Part shown: positions 24,230 to 35,589 of the stretch, in pieces | Numbering within the stretch: the stretch's first letter is position 1 | Layout of the letters: each line of letters begins with the position of its first letter | Source: Neospora caninum Liverpool | Taxonomy: Eukaryota; Apicomplexa; Conoidasida; Eucoccidiorida; Sarcocystidae | NCBI RefSeq assembly: GCF_000208865.1 | Contig: NC_018388.1 | Span: 1,612,001 to 1,676,000, forward strand | Reading direction: 5' to 3' | Length of the DNA stretch: 64,000 bases | Program-made: the position numbers and the translations under genes | The notes under the pieces: generated by a model | The model's database searches: none | Seen by the model: only the letters and a program-made list of their open reading frames with translations | Told to the model about the DNA's origin: nothing

Positions 24230-26061
24230 GTATGTGAATGGGCAGAACGTTCCGTGACACATGCATATAAATACATGTATGTGAATGATTGTCCGTATAT
24301 CCAGATGTGCAAACACGTATGTTTGGAAAAGCGCTAGGTTTTCCCATTCGGTTTTGTGCGTTTTTCCTTGAAAAGCTTCGTGTTTACCTGCTTGCTTAGC
24401 TCGGCCATCCACTGAGCACCGATGACGGCGGCGCTCCATAGGTGGAGGCCTGTGGTGTCGTCCCTCGCTGCATTTTCTCCGAAGGCTTCTCCTGTCCACG
24501 TGAGTCCGATTTCTCGGCATTTTATCACCACGTTCTCATCTTCGTCTCCACGCTCCTTCGTCTCGTGCTGCGCAGAGTCCACCCCTGTGTTTCCAGTGAG
24601 CTGGCCCCCTTCTGTTTCTTTCTCTTGTTTGGGTTGCCTCTTTGTGTAGTTGCCTAGGCGAATCGCATGCACGACTTCCTGCGCGAGACAGCTGGATGCT
24701 GCGCATGCAGCCTGCGGGCTTGGCGCGCCCGCAGGCGTTGCCTCTCGGAACTCCCCAGACACCACGGAGGCCTCGGCGTCGGCCGTGCGCTTTCCGGCCT
24801 CACTCGCCGCGTCGCCATCTTCCCCCGCAGCCTGCGGCACGGGCTGATAGGTGTCTTCGAGCGCCTTCGCGGAATGGTGTTCGAGCAGGAGCTGGAGAAT
24901 TTCCATGTTTCCCGCATTGAACCCCTCAGAGAGTGCACTTTTCCCCACCGTATTCTGCGCGAGAACGTCCACAACAAACTGCCCAGCCACACGCGTCGCT
25001 GGAGAAGAAGCCGACGCAGAGGAAGAAGAGGACGCGGAGGGAGATTCAACGTATGAATGGGGAGACGAGGCCGAAGAAGAAGTAGAGGGAGAAGACTCCT
25101 CAGTTGGAGGAGGCGAAGACGCCAGAAGAAGTTTTACCAGCGGCAGTCTCTGATTTGTAACGGCCCAATGGAGAGGCGTGTTTCCCATATTGTTCGGGAG
25201 ATGGAGAGCGCCTGAGACCCAAGACGCAAAAAAAAGCAGAGACCCATGACGCCTATTAAAACGAACATGCAGAAACACGGAAATGGGCTCCTTAAATATG
25301 TGTGCATGCACACATATATAGATGTGTTTACATACAGTCCATCAGATATATAGATATATGATTATATTATGTATTTTGAAACGCATTTACACTTGCTTAA
25401 ACGATTCCGTGCTGCGTGTGTCCACGTGTCTGCAGGGTGTACATGCTTGGATCGGTGCCCTACGATGCGGAATAACGCCGTGCAAGAATTCCTCCATGTT
25501 GAGGAGACGCCTCCATTTTAAGAGAGAAGAAGACGAAGAAGAAGCTGACAGGCGAATTGGAGGAGAGGAAAAACGGCAGAGGCAAAACGCATCCTGAGAG
25601 GCGTGGAATCAGCAGCTGAGAGGTTAAGAGATGCGAACAGCGACTCTGAACGTGGAGACGAGACGACCAACGCGACACGAGAACTTGCCTTCTTCGACGA
25701 TGAGGTATCTCGCGATTTCTTCTTCGCCGTTTGCAGCGGCCATGTGGAGCGCAGTCTGGCCTGTGAAGGGATCCGTGAGGTCGACGACTTGTACTCTTTT
25801 CCCGTCTCTTTCGCATCCACATGCGGCCGCCTTCTTGTCTGTTTTCGGTTTCTTGTTTTTGTTTTCCGTTTCGGCCCGGAATCGACAGAGGCTGTGAGGC
25901 TCTTGAAACTCCTCCTTGAGCGCAGCCAGACTTGTCTTGAGATCCTCCATTTCTCCCGCACGCGCCGCGTAGAGGAAGTCGTCAATCAAGTCCTCGATTT
26001 TCTCACGGCGCATCGCGCTGAAGGCGCCCGCCTCTTCCGCGCTCGAGGCCACGAGCTCCAT
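22140..26061 (-). CDS. Ankyrin-repeat / METTL21-NNT1-type protein methyltransferase fusion
   Basis: Exons in transcript order: 26061-25677, 25211-24388, 23653-23330, 23019-22856, 22340-22259, and a tentative last exon 22154-22140; about 597 residues. Ankyrin-like units lie at about 101-125 (GQTALHMAAANGEEEIARYL), 138-158 (GNTPLHWAVTNQRLPLVKLL) and 218-240. The catalytic part starts at about 364 with GLTWTGEAFGE and GLHLWSAAVIGAQWMAELS, then motif I VLELGAGCGLMGLAAALHA (411-429), SDIFPHTLRNLEHG, LDWT, and the post-motif FDFLLGSDLIYD (516-527). These are hallmarks of the seven-beta-strand family that methylates lysines or N-termini of chaperones and elongation factors. Exon joins 2-3, 3-4 and 4-5 fit phase and consensus exactly. 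The donor of exon 1 is weak, and the final exon, which gives only GRFV and a stop, is uncertain. The substrate is unknown; the ankyrin part may select it. Confidence 0.83.
22722..22754. repeat. (TA)n microsatellite in intron 4 of the methyltransferase gene
   Basis: Alternating TA of about 33 bases between exons 4 and 5 of the minus-strand gene. Confidence 0.92.
23729..23820. repeat. (TA)n / GATA-like microsatellite block, intron 2 of the methyltransferase gene
   Basis: Two TA runs interrupted by GACA and followed by TAGATA units, in the intron between exons 2 and 3 of the minus-strand gene. A further TA run is at 24195-24229. Confidence 0.92.
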
Positions 26062-27482
26062 CTTCTCGTGAGAAAATCAGAAAGCGGAAGAGAGAAGAAC
26101 GAACCAGAGAGGAAGAGAAAAGAAGATCAAAGGAGAAGGAGAAAAGAAGAGGAACAGAACAAGAAGACAAAACAAGGACAGAGATCCAGGACAGAGATCC
26201 TGGACAGAGATCCAGGACAGAGATCCTGGACAGAGATCCAGGACAGAGATCAAGGACAGAGAGGATGAGGCGATTGACAAGAGGTGAGGGGAGAAGGAGA
26301 AAGCGAAAATCTGAAGATTAGATCGGGGAGCACCCCACAAAGAGTCGATGTGGCCGTGACGGCAAGTCGAGCAGAGATTGAGTGACGCAGACGCGGCCAG
26401 AAAAAGAGAAAAGTGGAGGGGAGGATCGACACCCTTTTAAGGCCGAAAACCTTTCCAAGTTCCAAACAAAGACGGAGGGGATAAAAAAGGACACAAGGAG
26501 AGACAACGAAAAGTCTGAGACACCGAAAACCCATTTTGAGGCTCTCGATTGTCGCAAGAGAAAAGAAGACTTAACCGCTTGCGCCCTCAGCTGTGTGCTG
26601 CCGCCGTTCTCGGTGAAACGACTCGGGTGTCTCCCTCTGTGCCTGAGTTTGAGGCCCTAGCCTTCTCTCTCTCTGCTACGCAAAAGGCTGTCGTAGCGGA
26701 CTCAGGACTCGTGTCTGGAGTCTTGAAAGGCCAAGAAGAGGTTCTCTCCTGAGGACAAGAGGATGCGGGAAGTCGAACCACGAAGGAGAGGCGTTTTGCT
26801 CTTTTCCGCGAAACAAATCTCTCCCTTTTCACACATAGCAACCTTTCTCGGACTGCGTCTTTGCGACCGTTGTGTGCGCAGCTCCGCGCATGTGTGTGTG
26901 TGTACACCCGAGAGAGAGAAAAAACGCGAATCTCTTTCTTTTGAGAAAAGAACGCTTTTTCTCGACTTTCTGATGTCTGCCGATTCTCGTGCCTCTCTTG
27001 CGTGTCTTCTCGTCTCCGTGTTCTCAGTCGCTCTGTAGGTCTGTTTCTGCTGAGGCGACGTGCGCGCATTCTCCCTCTGTCCCTTTCTACTTGTTCGTCT
27101 TCACGTCTGATTCGAGTTTAACTAGGCGTCTTCTTCTCGAGGAAAATCGAGTTTTACAGGCTGAGAAGCAAGAAGAAAGGTGAAGGGGAAACGAATTACC
27201 TGCCGGCGACAGAGAGCTTTACTCGCTTCTCTCGCCGCGCTGTCTTCCTCCTTTTCTCTCTGTTGCACTCGCCAGGCTGCCTCTCTTCTTCAATTCTCTC
27301 TTCAGCCTGGATTTTTCGTCTTTTTGTCGGTCTCCAAGTCGACTTTTTGGAGTCTTTTCCTCTGTGTTGCCCCTTGCGCGCTTGCCTTTCAAGTTTCTTC
27401 CACAATTTCCTTTCTTCTTTCCACAATTTCCTTTCCTCTCGCCACGCTTTCCTTTCTTCTCTTCCGCTTTCTCTATCTCGCG
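26062..27482. promoter_or_regulatory. Shared divergent promoter region, methyltransferase gene and PFDN1
   Basis: The two flanking start codons face away from each other with 1.4 kb between them, so both promoters must lie here or in upstream exons. The last 250 bases before PFDN1 are pyrimidine-rich, like other leaders in the window. A 13-bp tandem repeat lies on the methyltransferase side. No convincing gene is present; short open frames on both strands are unsupported. Confidence 0.6.
26177..26260. repeat. 13-bp tandem repeat GACAGAGATCCWG
   Basis: About six copies of a 13-base unit alternate between GATCCAG and GATCCTG versions, ending in a degenerate copy with ATCAAG. It sits 116-199 bases upstream of the methyltransferase start codon, in the divergent promoter region. 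Confidence 0.93.
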
Positions 27483-30400
27483 ATGGCACCTGCAAGTGCG
27501 AAAGGCAGCTCCAAGGGCGGTGTTGACGCTGTGCAGGAACTGAGCATGATGGTGAGACCCAGGCTATTTTGTTCGCTCCCCTGTTTCGCCGTTGTCTTTC
27601 CCCTTCTTTCTTTTCTCCCCTTGTCTCTCCTGTCCTTGCTTTTCTTTCTTCCGTTGTCTCTTGTTCACCCCCTTTTCCTTCGGTCGCTCTCTCCACTCTG
27701 CCGTCGTGTTTCTCTCCCGTTGTTCGACTCTCGCCTGTCTTCCGTCCTCTGAGTCCCCGTTGCTTGCGTTCTCTTAGGTGTTTATCAATCTCCTTTCTTT
27801 TCCTCCCCTTTTCACCGAAAAGCAGGCCTATCTGTGTGCAACTCTCCTCGCGTTCTCTGTGCGTCTGGGAAGCGTCTCCCTCGCTCTCAACGCAGGCGAT
27901 GGGTCAGCCTCCCCGGTTCCTCGTGTTTCTCAAGCGCACTCCTCTTTAAGGGCGAGAAGGACACTCTCGCACCGACACTCGAGGCTCCCGCGTGCACGCA
28001 GTGCAAGCACATTCTTTTTCATTCGGTTTGACCTCCTGGCGCCTGTCGACGAATTGCCTTCCTTCGCCATCCCGATTCTTTCTAGTCCAAAAACTTCTCA
28101 AATGTCCCTCCGGGTCTCTCCCTGCGTACTTCCTTTCCGAACTAACAAAGATGGGAAAAGAGCAGAAAGAAATGGAAATCTCCAGACCCACGTTTCTCGG
28201 CTTCTTTGCCTCGTCACAAGCCGGCGCCTTTCCTCTGTCTTCATCTGTCGCTCTTCCTGACGCGTCCGTCGTCTGTGTCTCTCTTGTGTCTCCTGCAGGC
28301 TCGTGAAGTCGAGCAACAGCAGGACACTCTCGCATTGCAGATTCAGAGGGTCACGGCGAAGATTCGCAACAATGCCATCAGCGTCAAGAGGAACGAGGCT
28401 GCTCTAGAGATGGTACGCTCTTGGCCCTTCTTCGCGGTTTCGCGTCTCTTTTCTTTTTCCTTTTCGTATCTCTCCTCTTCTGCTGCGTTTCGTCCTTTCT
28501 CAGCCTCTTCCGCTTCTTATCGGTACGCCCGTCCTGTCCTGTTATTCTCTTTCCGATTTTTCACTCTTGCTTCCCTCGTTTTCTCTCGCTCTCTCTCTGC
28601 TGTCTTCCTTCGGTTCGCTCTCTTGCCTTTCCGCGTCGTCTCTCTCTCCTGGCACTGTCTGTCTACGAAAAGGCCAATGTGCCTCAGAGACTTAAAACGA
28701 AAATGTTTGGGTCTGCGCCGACTGAGGAAGAACGAAGAGCGACCAGTCACGGCCGTTCCTCTCGGAACAAAGAAGCCGCGGAAGTGGAAGCAGCAAGACA
28801 GAGAAGAAAAGGGTTTAAAGGGGAGCACATATAACGACCGGGAGAGATACAGATATCTATCAATAGGGATCTATACAGAGAGAGGCAGATTGATAGTTGT
28901 ATTGAGAGAGACAGAGAGCGCTACAGAAGAATATAGATAGGTATATAGAGTGCGAACAGCCTACACACACGCGGAGAGACATGATACAGAGGTGAAACGA
29001 AACTCAAAAGGGTAACGATATCGAATGCTTTCATCAGACGAAGTGCGCACGGTCCGCTGGAGACCGAAACATTGACACAAGAATCACTCGTGAAAAATTG
29101 ACTCTTTTTTCAGACTCTTTCGGTCCTGTCGGGGTTTGCATGCGTCCCGCGTGTCGCGCGACTGCCCCGCTCAACGAACCTCTGAAGGCCGAAAATGTCT
29201 CTGTTCTCTCTGGCGTTCTCTCCGCGGTTTTTTGCTGATGCAGCTCAAAGAGGCTGGGCCCGAGAGTGTGACCTACCAGCAAGTCGCGCGGCTTTTCCTT
29301 CTTTCTCCAGTGCCAAAGTTGGAGGCCTCGCTCCGCAAGCAGAGCGCCGACCTCCAGCAAGAGGCGACGAAACTCGAGGTGAGCCGTAACGCAGCAAAGC
29401 GACAGAGGAGGGGACGCGTGGAGAGACGGGAAGAGTGCACCACAGAAGGCCAGACACGAAACGGCGCGCCGTGAATCGCAGGTTCAATGCTCTCATGGGT
29501 CTACGTCCATACCGAGATCTACATAGACGTGTACATATAGCCATAGGTGTCTACACGCGTATATTTGTACAGCCACAAATACCTGTAGATATATACGTGT
29601 ATTTTATGCACAGGCACAAAAAGGCGTATGCGTACAGACATATATATGCATGTGATACGACGCATGCGCAGAGACTGCGTGGAAACGCAGCAGCGGCTTT
29701 CGGCGCAGTGTCAGTGTTTCGACATACGGAGGGATGTTCAGGTGTCTGTCTAGGAAACTCGCGATTTGATTTCGACACGCGCAGTTCGTATCTCCCTCTG
29801 GCCAGCCGAAAAGAACGCACGCATTGTTGCCTGTTCTCTCGGGCCTGGCGATCAGCTCTCGCGCACGTCGGGCTCTCCGTCGCTCAGTGTCGAGAAGCGA
29901 TGTGTCGCCTTCTCTCTTTCTTTTAAACCAAGAAACCGAAGGAGCGGCTGAACGCCCGGTCGCGCTTTGTCTCTGTTCGTTCAGGGGTTGAAAGACCAGC
30001 TAGTCACGCGGCTGAAGAGCGTCGACGCGCAGGCTGTGGAACTGCGGAAGAACGTGAGTTCGCGTCCATAGGTTCTTCTGGTTTCGTTCGGATGTCTCTC
30101 TTCAGGGATTTGTGGGATCGTTCGTCGTCTCGTTGAGGCTCGTTTTTCGGGCCTTTTCGGCACCTCTTCGCTCCCTATTTTTGCTCTTTTTGTGCCCAGG
30201 GCCCGCACAAGTTTCGTGTGTGCCCTTCTCTGGCCGTTTCGTTTCAAGTTTGCACTCCTTCGGCTGGCTCGGAATCGTCTTTTTCCGCTCCCCAGTGGTT
30301 CGCATTCGCGCCCGCTGTGTCCGATCGTCTCTCGTTTTTTCTCTCTTCTTTCGCTCTTTGTCGCGTGGCGTTTCAGCTTCGCTTTGTTTCCCTCTTCTTC

Positions 30401-30556
30401 CTGCGTCCTCGCCGCCTTCTCTCTCTCAGCTTCCTTCGACCGTCATTGGCGTTGCACTGCTTTCTTTCTCTGCAGTTCCAGCAGACGATTGCTCAGGCTA
30501 TCCAGGCGCAGCGCGACCCCGCGGGCGCCGACGCCACACCGGGAGCCCCGGCCTAG
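27483..30556 (+). CDS. PFDN1: Prefoldin subunit 1
   Basis: Five exons, every join in phase 0: 27483-27551, 28299-28412, 29244-29378, 29985-30053 and 30476-30556; 155 residues. The protein is a beta-type prefoldin: an N-terminal helix (about 17-60, ending KIRNNAISVKRNEAALEM), a short central hairpin segment with YQQVARLFLLSP at 72-83, which corresponds to the YxxVGRMFIL region of PFDN1, and a C-terminal helix (about 86-145). Prefoldin is a six-subunit cytosolic jellyfish-shaped chaperone that passes unfolded actin and tubulin to the CCT chaperonin. Length is slightly above the usual 120 or so because of a Gly/Ser-rich start and an Ala/Pro-rich end. PFDN6 is the nearest alternative, but the central motif fits PFDN1 better. 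Confidence 0.9.
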
Positions 30557-30679
30557 ACTTTGCCGCTGCGGCGCTCTCGCGAGGAGAAGACAGAAAAAGC
30601 AAATACGCGACGGAAAACTCGAGACGCCCAGAAAACGGCACGCAGAAGAAACGAGGGGAAGCGACACGAAGGAGGGAGG

Positions 30680-30683
<4 letters not shown>

Positions 30684-30715
<32 letters not shown>
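30684..30715. repeat. (TA)n microsatellite downstream of PFDN1
   Basis: An uninterrupted TA run about 130 bases after the PFDN1 stop codon. Confidence 0.95.
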
Positions 30716-30718
<3 letters not shown>

Positions 30719-31230
30719 GAGACGTAAGGGGAAAGGCGCACAATCGTCTTGGAGCAGGGTGTGTGGCGTGGACGCTGTGGAGAGCAATGCGAGTGTGAAT
30801 CCTGTTGGGGTTCAGTGATCTCTTTTCGATCCAGAAATTTCTTTTTTCATGTGCAATGGCTTGACGGAATTCGCACGATGGAAGCGGCTCCGTCAGAAGA
30901 AAGGAAACGCAGACGGCCGGTCTGCGGCCTCCCCCCGAGGTCGCGAAGCGTCTTGGCTCAGACGCCATGCGTTGTGAGGTGTACATACACCCCAGCGACT
31001 ACCTCGAAGCTTGCTGCGAAAACGAGTGACTTGGCTCGGATCAGCAGAAGGCTGCGGCTGCTTGTCTTGGAAGTCTGAGAGTGTAAAGTGCCCCACACAA
31101 AATGAAGGCGAAACTGGGACAAGTCCCGGAGCTCGGGTTGGAATTCAGCAAAAGCGGACCTCTGGCGTCTGTGACCACTTAAAAACGCATATGCAAATAT
31201 CATGCGTATACATACACATATATAAATAAA

Positions 31231-31257
31231 TGTATATATATATATATATATATATAC
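31231..31257. repeat. (TA)n microsatellite, intergenic
   Basis: TA run of about 27 bases preceded by an AT-rich stretch. Confidence 0.92.
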
Positions 31258-33445
31258 AAATATGATTACTCGGTACACACTGTTGGAGGGAACCACTTGG
31301 ATGCAGAAGCCACAGGGAACCAGCTTGTTTCAAAAGTGAAAAAAAACAGCGGTTTCATTCTGACGGCGAAGACGCCGGACTCGCCCTCTGCATGCATGCT
31401 TTTCCTACGTATTTTTGGAGAGGCCGGGCGTCTGGCACATACACACTACGGAGTTCTTTGAAAGAGGAGGCTCCGAATTTTTGCGAGATCTTTCTCAAGA
31501 GCAACGCGAGGGTGAGCAAAGCAGATGTGTCGTGCATTTGGCGAAAAACGCAGTCTGAATGTAGTCCAAACGCCGGGAAAGGAATCACGGGAGCAGAAAG
31601 TTCATTTTACCTCTCTTTAGAAACCCGAAAAACGCGGAGTTGCTTTCCGCTGGTGGGAACGGTACTGCGTCGCTTGAAAGATACGGAAAAGTGAAGGTCG
31701 CACAGGCTTGAGATGTAAAAACTTGCAAAGGGACTGAAATTTTAAACCCCGCTGGTCGGCGCGTGGGATGTACCAAACCGGCGACTGCATGGACGTGCTC
31801 AAGTGCTTATACGTGACCACATATCGACGTACAGAGAGAGATATGGCGGAATCTCTAAATGGTACGCACGTTGACTGATATGAATCATACATATATTGAT
31901 GTCGAGTTTTGTAAAGAGGCAAATATATATGTCTGTTTAGATGGATACGGATATGCATATCGAGGGCTGATTGTATAAAATTGTATATAGATGCATACAT
32001 GTGTCTATACATATAAAAATGGGTGTGGATGTTTAAAGATATAGATGGAGAAGAGACTTCCATCGGCTTCTCTCTTGATGGTGTTTTTCTTGGGGGCTTT
32101 CGTGGAGACTGCGTTCTGTGTATATCTGTGTCTGTGTGATGAGAAGGGAGTTCTCCTCCCAGCGACACAGGTCTACTTTCGAGGCTCAGAGAGGAATCAC
32201 GGGAGATATTTCTGTGTCTGCGTGGCGAGAGTCACTCCTTTTTCTCTAGATTATCAGCGCACATTTCTGCCCTTGAGAGGCAGCAAAAAAAAGAGTTTTT
32301 GAAAAGCTCTGGCTGTACGCTTCGCCGAGAAACAGTCTGGTGGCTTTTTCTTCCCTATTTTCTCCCCGATTTTTTCCTTTCGTGCATGCACTCACGAGAG
32401 AGACACGTGACTCGCGTCGAGTGTCTCGACACCCTTGACTCAAACTTTGCGCTAGTCCCCCTCGTTCTCTCTCCGCCTAGAAAAAGGCGTTAAGCAATCA
32501 ACGGATTTTCCCAGGCGATTTCGCGAGAAGCCATCCTTTCTTTGTTTCTTCCCCGAGAGCAGAACGGATGCAGAAGAGGAAAGCCTTCTCTTCCTCCTAG
32601 CTCTGCTTCGCCCACACGTCGTGTCTCTCGTGAAAAGCGGAGTGTCCCCGGAGAGAGGCGCTTAATCTCCTGGATGTTTCGCTGCTGCGTCAATCCTCAT
32701 TTGGCGCCTTCCCACTCTTGTAAATTTCCTCCTTTTCCTCTCTCTACCGTTGTTGCCTCCCCCAGTCTTTGCTTCCTCTCTCCCTTGCCGTTTCGCTCTC
32801 CCGCTTTAGTTCGTCTGCTCACGTTTTTGATGTGGCCTCTCTGTTGTCGCCTTTTTCGTCGTTTTCTTCTTCTGAACAGCTTCGTTGGTGTCGTGTTGCT
32901 CTTCAGCCTCTCCCACGGTGACGGTGTAGCGACACACAGGGATTTTCCTGGTGCGTTTTTCCCTGCTCGTTTTTTTCGTCGTCCCTCGTCCTCCGTTTCG
33001 ACTTCTCTCGCGCCTCGCCTTCTCCTTCTTCTCTGTCCTGTCCTATCCTTTTCTTCTGGATTCTTCTCCATCCTGCTGATCTCCTGTCTATCCCTTCGCT
33101 CCTCCTCTGTCCGTCTTCTCTCCGTTTTTCGCGGCGTTTGCCTCCGCACAAACTGTTCTCTTGCGTACTTCCTGTTGATATCGATCTGGAGAGGAAAGCC
33201 CCACATCTGCAACGCACCTCTTCGTGTTCAGAGAGCCGCGTGCACCTCTGTTTTTTCGTAGAAAAGGGGGAACCTGACTTGCATGCAGAGACGGAAACGC
33301 AGAAAATGAAGGGGAAAGGTGTACCCGAGAAGCGCAGGGAGACAAACAGCCGAGGCAGGCCGAGACCGACGGGTTCGACTCACGCCGAGGCTCACGACCT
33401 CCGCGGATAAAAATCATCCTCTGCCTTCGAGTCGAAAGGAGCACA

Positions 33446-35552
33446 ATGGGGCACACGGTGAACCCATCTCTGAGGGCCGTTTCGCACACTCGAGTGCCTT
33501 CTCTCCCTTACGCTCTTTCCGCTTCTCTCCCGTTTCCTTCTCCTGTTTCTCCGCCCTCCCTGCGTTCTCTGTCTGTCTCTCCTTCGTCCGCTTCTTCCGC
33601 CTGTCTCCGCGTCTATGCTCGACGCTCTCCGCACCCGACCCTTCGTGGCCTCTGTCCCTTTTCTCTTCTTCTCCCGTCGCGCCCTGCTGCCTTTGCTCTC
33701 TCTGCATTCCCTGCAAGTTCAGCCTTTCCCCTTTCCAGTTCCGCGCTTCCTTCTCATTCTCTGGCGGCGCCGGAGCGAAGCGGGAAGCGACCGACTCCCC
33801 CCCCGAGCGCCTGCGGTGCGTCTCGGCATTTCGCCTCGTCTCCGTCCCCCGCTTCTGCTCCCTTTGAAGATTTCGATTTCACGTTTCGATCGGCTCCGCG
33901 ACGCCGCTGGCGGCCCCCGCGACGGCTGGCGTCTTCTCCCTCTTCTTCTCCGTCTGCTGTTCCTTCTGCTTCTTCGCGAGGCGAGAGTGGGGCATCGATG
34001 CACCAGCTGGGCGCCGCCGTTTCCCCATTCAACGCCTCGCAACAACCGGATCGAGGCGGGACAGACGGACACCCCGCAGAGGCAGAAGAAGAACGCGGCG
34101 GGGCAGGAGACCGCGCGCTGCCCTACGGGTACGCGACACTCGACCAGCTCCAGGGCCGCTGGGTGAGGCTGGCGTTGAAGAGTGTCTTGACCCGAACTCG
34201 CAAGCGGCGCAAATCGGAGTCTGCCTCGCCTTTTTCGTCCGTCCCGTTTTCCTCCGTCCCTGACGCAGATGCCACTGACGCGTGTCAGGGCGCACAAAAT
34301 GGAACCGATCGCTCGCCGCCGCGTCTCACGCTCCTTTCAGACGCCTCGCTCTCAAATCTCGCCTTCTTGAAGGCGCCGAGGGGAGACGAAACGCTCGACA
34401 CGAAGCCTGAGACGGAAAGTGAGGAGGCCCGCGCGGATCTGCAGTTCGAGGAAGAGTCAGAAAGAAGAGAAGGCCGAGACAAGGAACACCGAAGCGCCAC
34501 CGGAGAGATGCAAGAAGCCGCGGGCGGCGAAAGCGACTGGAAAGGGACAGAAAAAAGCGGCAGAGGGGGCGAAGAGGGGGGAGCGGAGAACGCGAGTGAA
34601 GGGTGTGCACGGACCGCATGGCCTGGGGTTTACGTACACCCGAAATGCGTGAGAACCGTGGAGAAACTGGAGCGGCTTTTGCCGCGCATGGCGGCGCACG
34701 ACGTCTGCCTTTGTCTTCGATATTTAGCTGACGCCGAACTCCTTGAACATCCCGTCAGTCTGGGGTGTATCTACACCTTGCGACAGAAAGCCGAGGAGCT
34801 GTCGGCTCGCGAGATCGGCGTCCTCTGCGGCATTTTGAATAAGCCCTTTTTTCGACGGGTCTCCGCATTGCTCGACAGGGAGAGACGTCTTTCGAGACAC
34901 GCGCGAGAGAACGAGTCGCCGCTCCACGCGGCGCCTCTTCCTTTCTGTTCCGGCCCTTCACACTCGTCTGATTCGAGAGACACCCGAGGCGGCACACTCG
35001 CCTACACAACCTCGCAAGGCGACGCTGCGATAAGCGGAGCGAAGAACGGGAGGGGAAAAGGGGAGAGAACGGAAGAGACGAAAGAGACGGAAGAGAAGGA
35101 ATCGTCAGGGGGAGGGGAGAGGACGTTGGAGAAGACGCTGCATTGGCGGCGCGGGGAAGAAGAGGAAAGTTTGGGGGACATGGTAGGAAAGAGGAGGACG
35201 GAGGAAAGCAGAGCCACAGAGACAGAGCGAAGGAGACAGCTGTTCGAACAGCTCGTCGAGGAGAAAGCGCAGACTTTGAAGAAGCTGACTCAGCTGGTCC
35301 GCGCAAAGTGCCACGACCTCCACCATGCTGACGTAAGACGCAGAGCGCAAAGAAACACCAGATTCACAGACGATATGCGAGACTTCTGTTCAGTCCGGAG
35401 ACAGGGAGAGAGAATCCAGGAATGACACACACACTGAACTGCCAACAGGAGAATCTCTGCACAAGAACAGATCTGTACATGTTGTGCTTGTATGCCTGGA
35501 CATTTTGATGTATATATACATATATATATATATATATCTATGCATGCAAATA

Positions 35553-35589
<37 letters not shown>

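Larger units (their letters stand above)
30557..33445. promoter_or_regulatory. Spacer and long pyrimidine-rich leader between PFDN1 and the large unrecognised gene
   Basis: It holds the presumed 3' UTR of PFDN1, TA microsatellites at 30684-30715 and 31231-31257, a GGTGTACATACACC palindrome at 30978-30991, and from about 32700 to 33180 a strongly pyrimidine-rich tract like the other leaders. Open frames such as 32542-33261 arise from that composition and I do not call them genes. Confidence 0.5.

Noticed and set aside
32542..33261. 239-codon plus-strand frame rich in Ser, Leu and Phe
   Set aside because: It lies in a pyrimidine-rich leader, which keeps such frames open without being coding.
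33365..33385. GGTTCGACTC word resembling a tRNA B box
   Set aside because: No A box at the right distance and no cloverleaf can be drawn around it.
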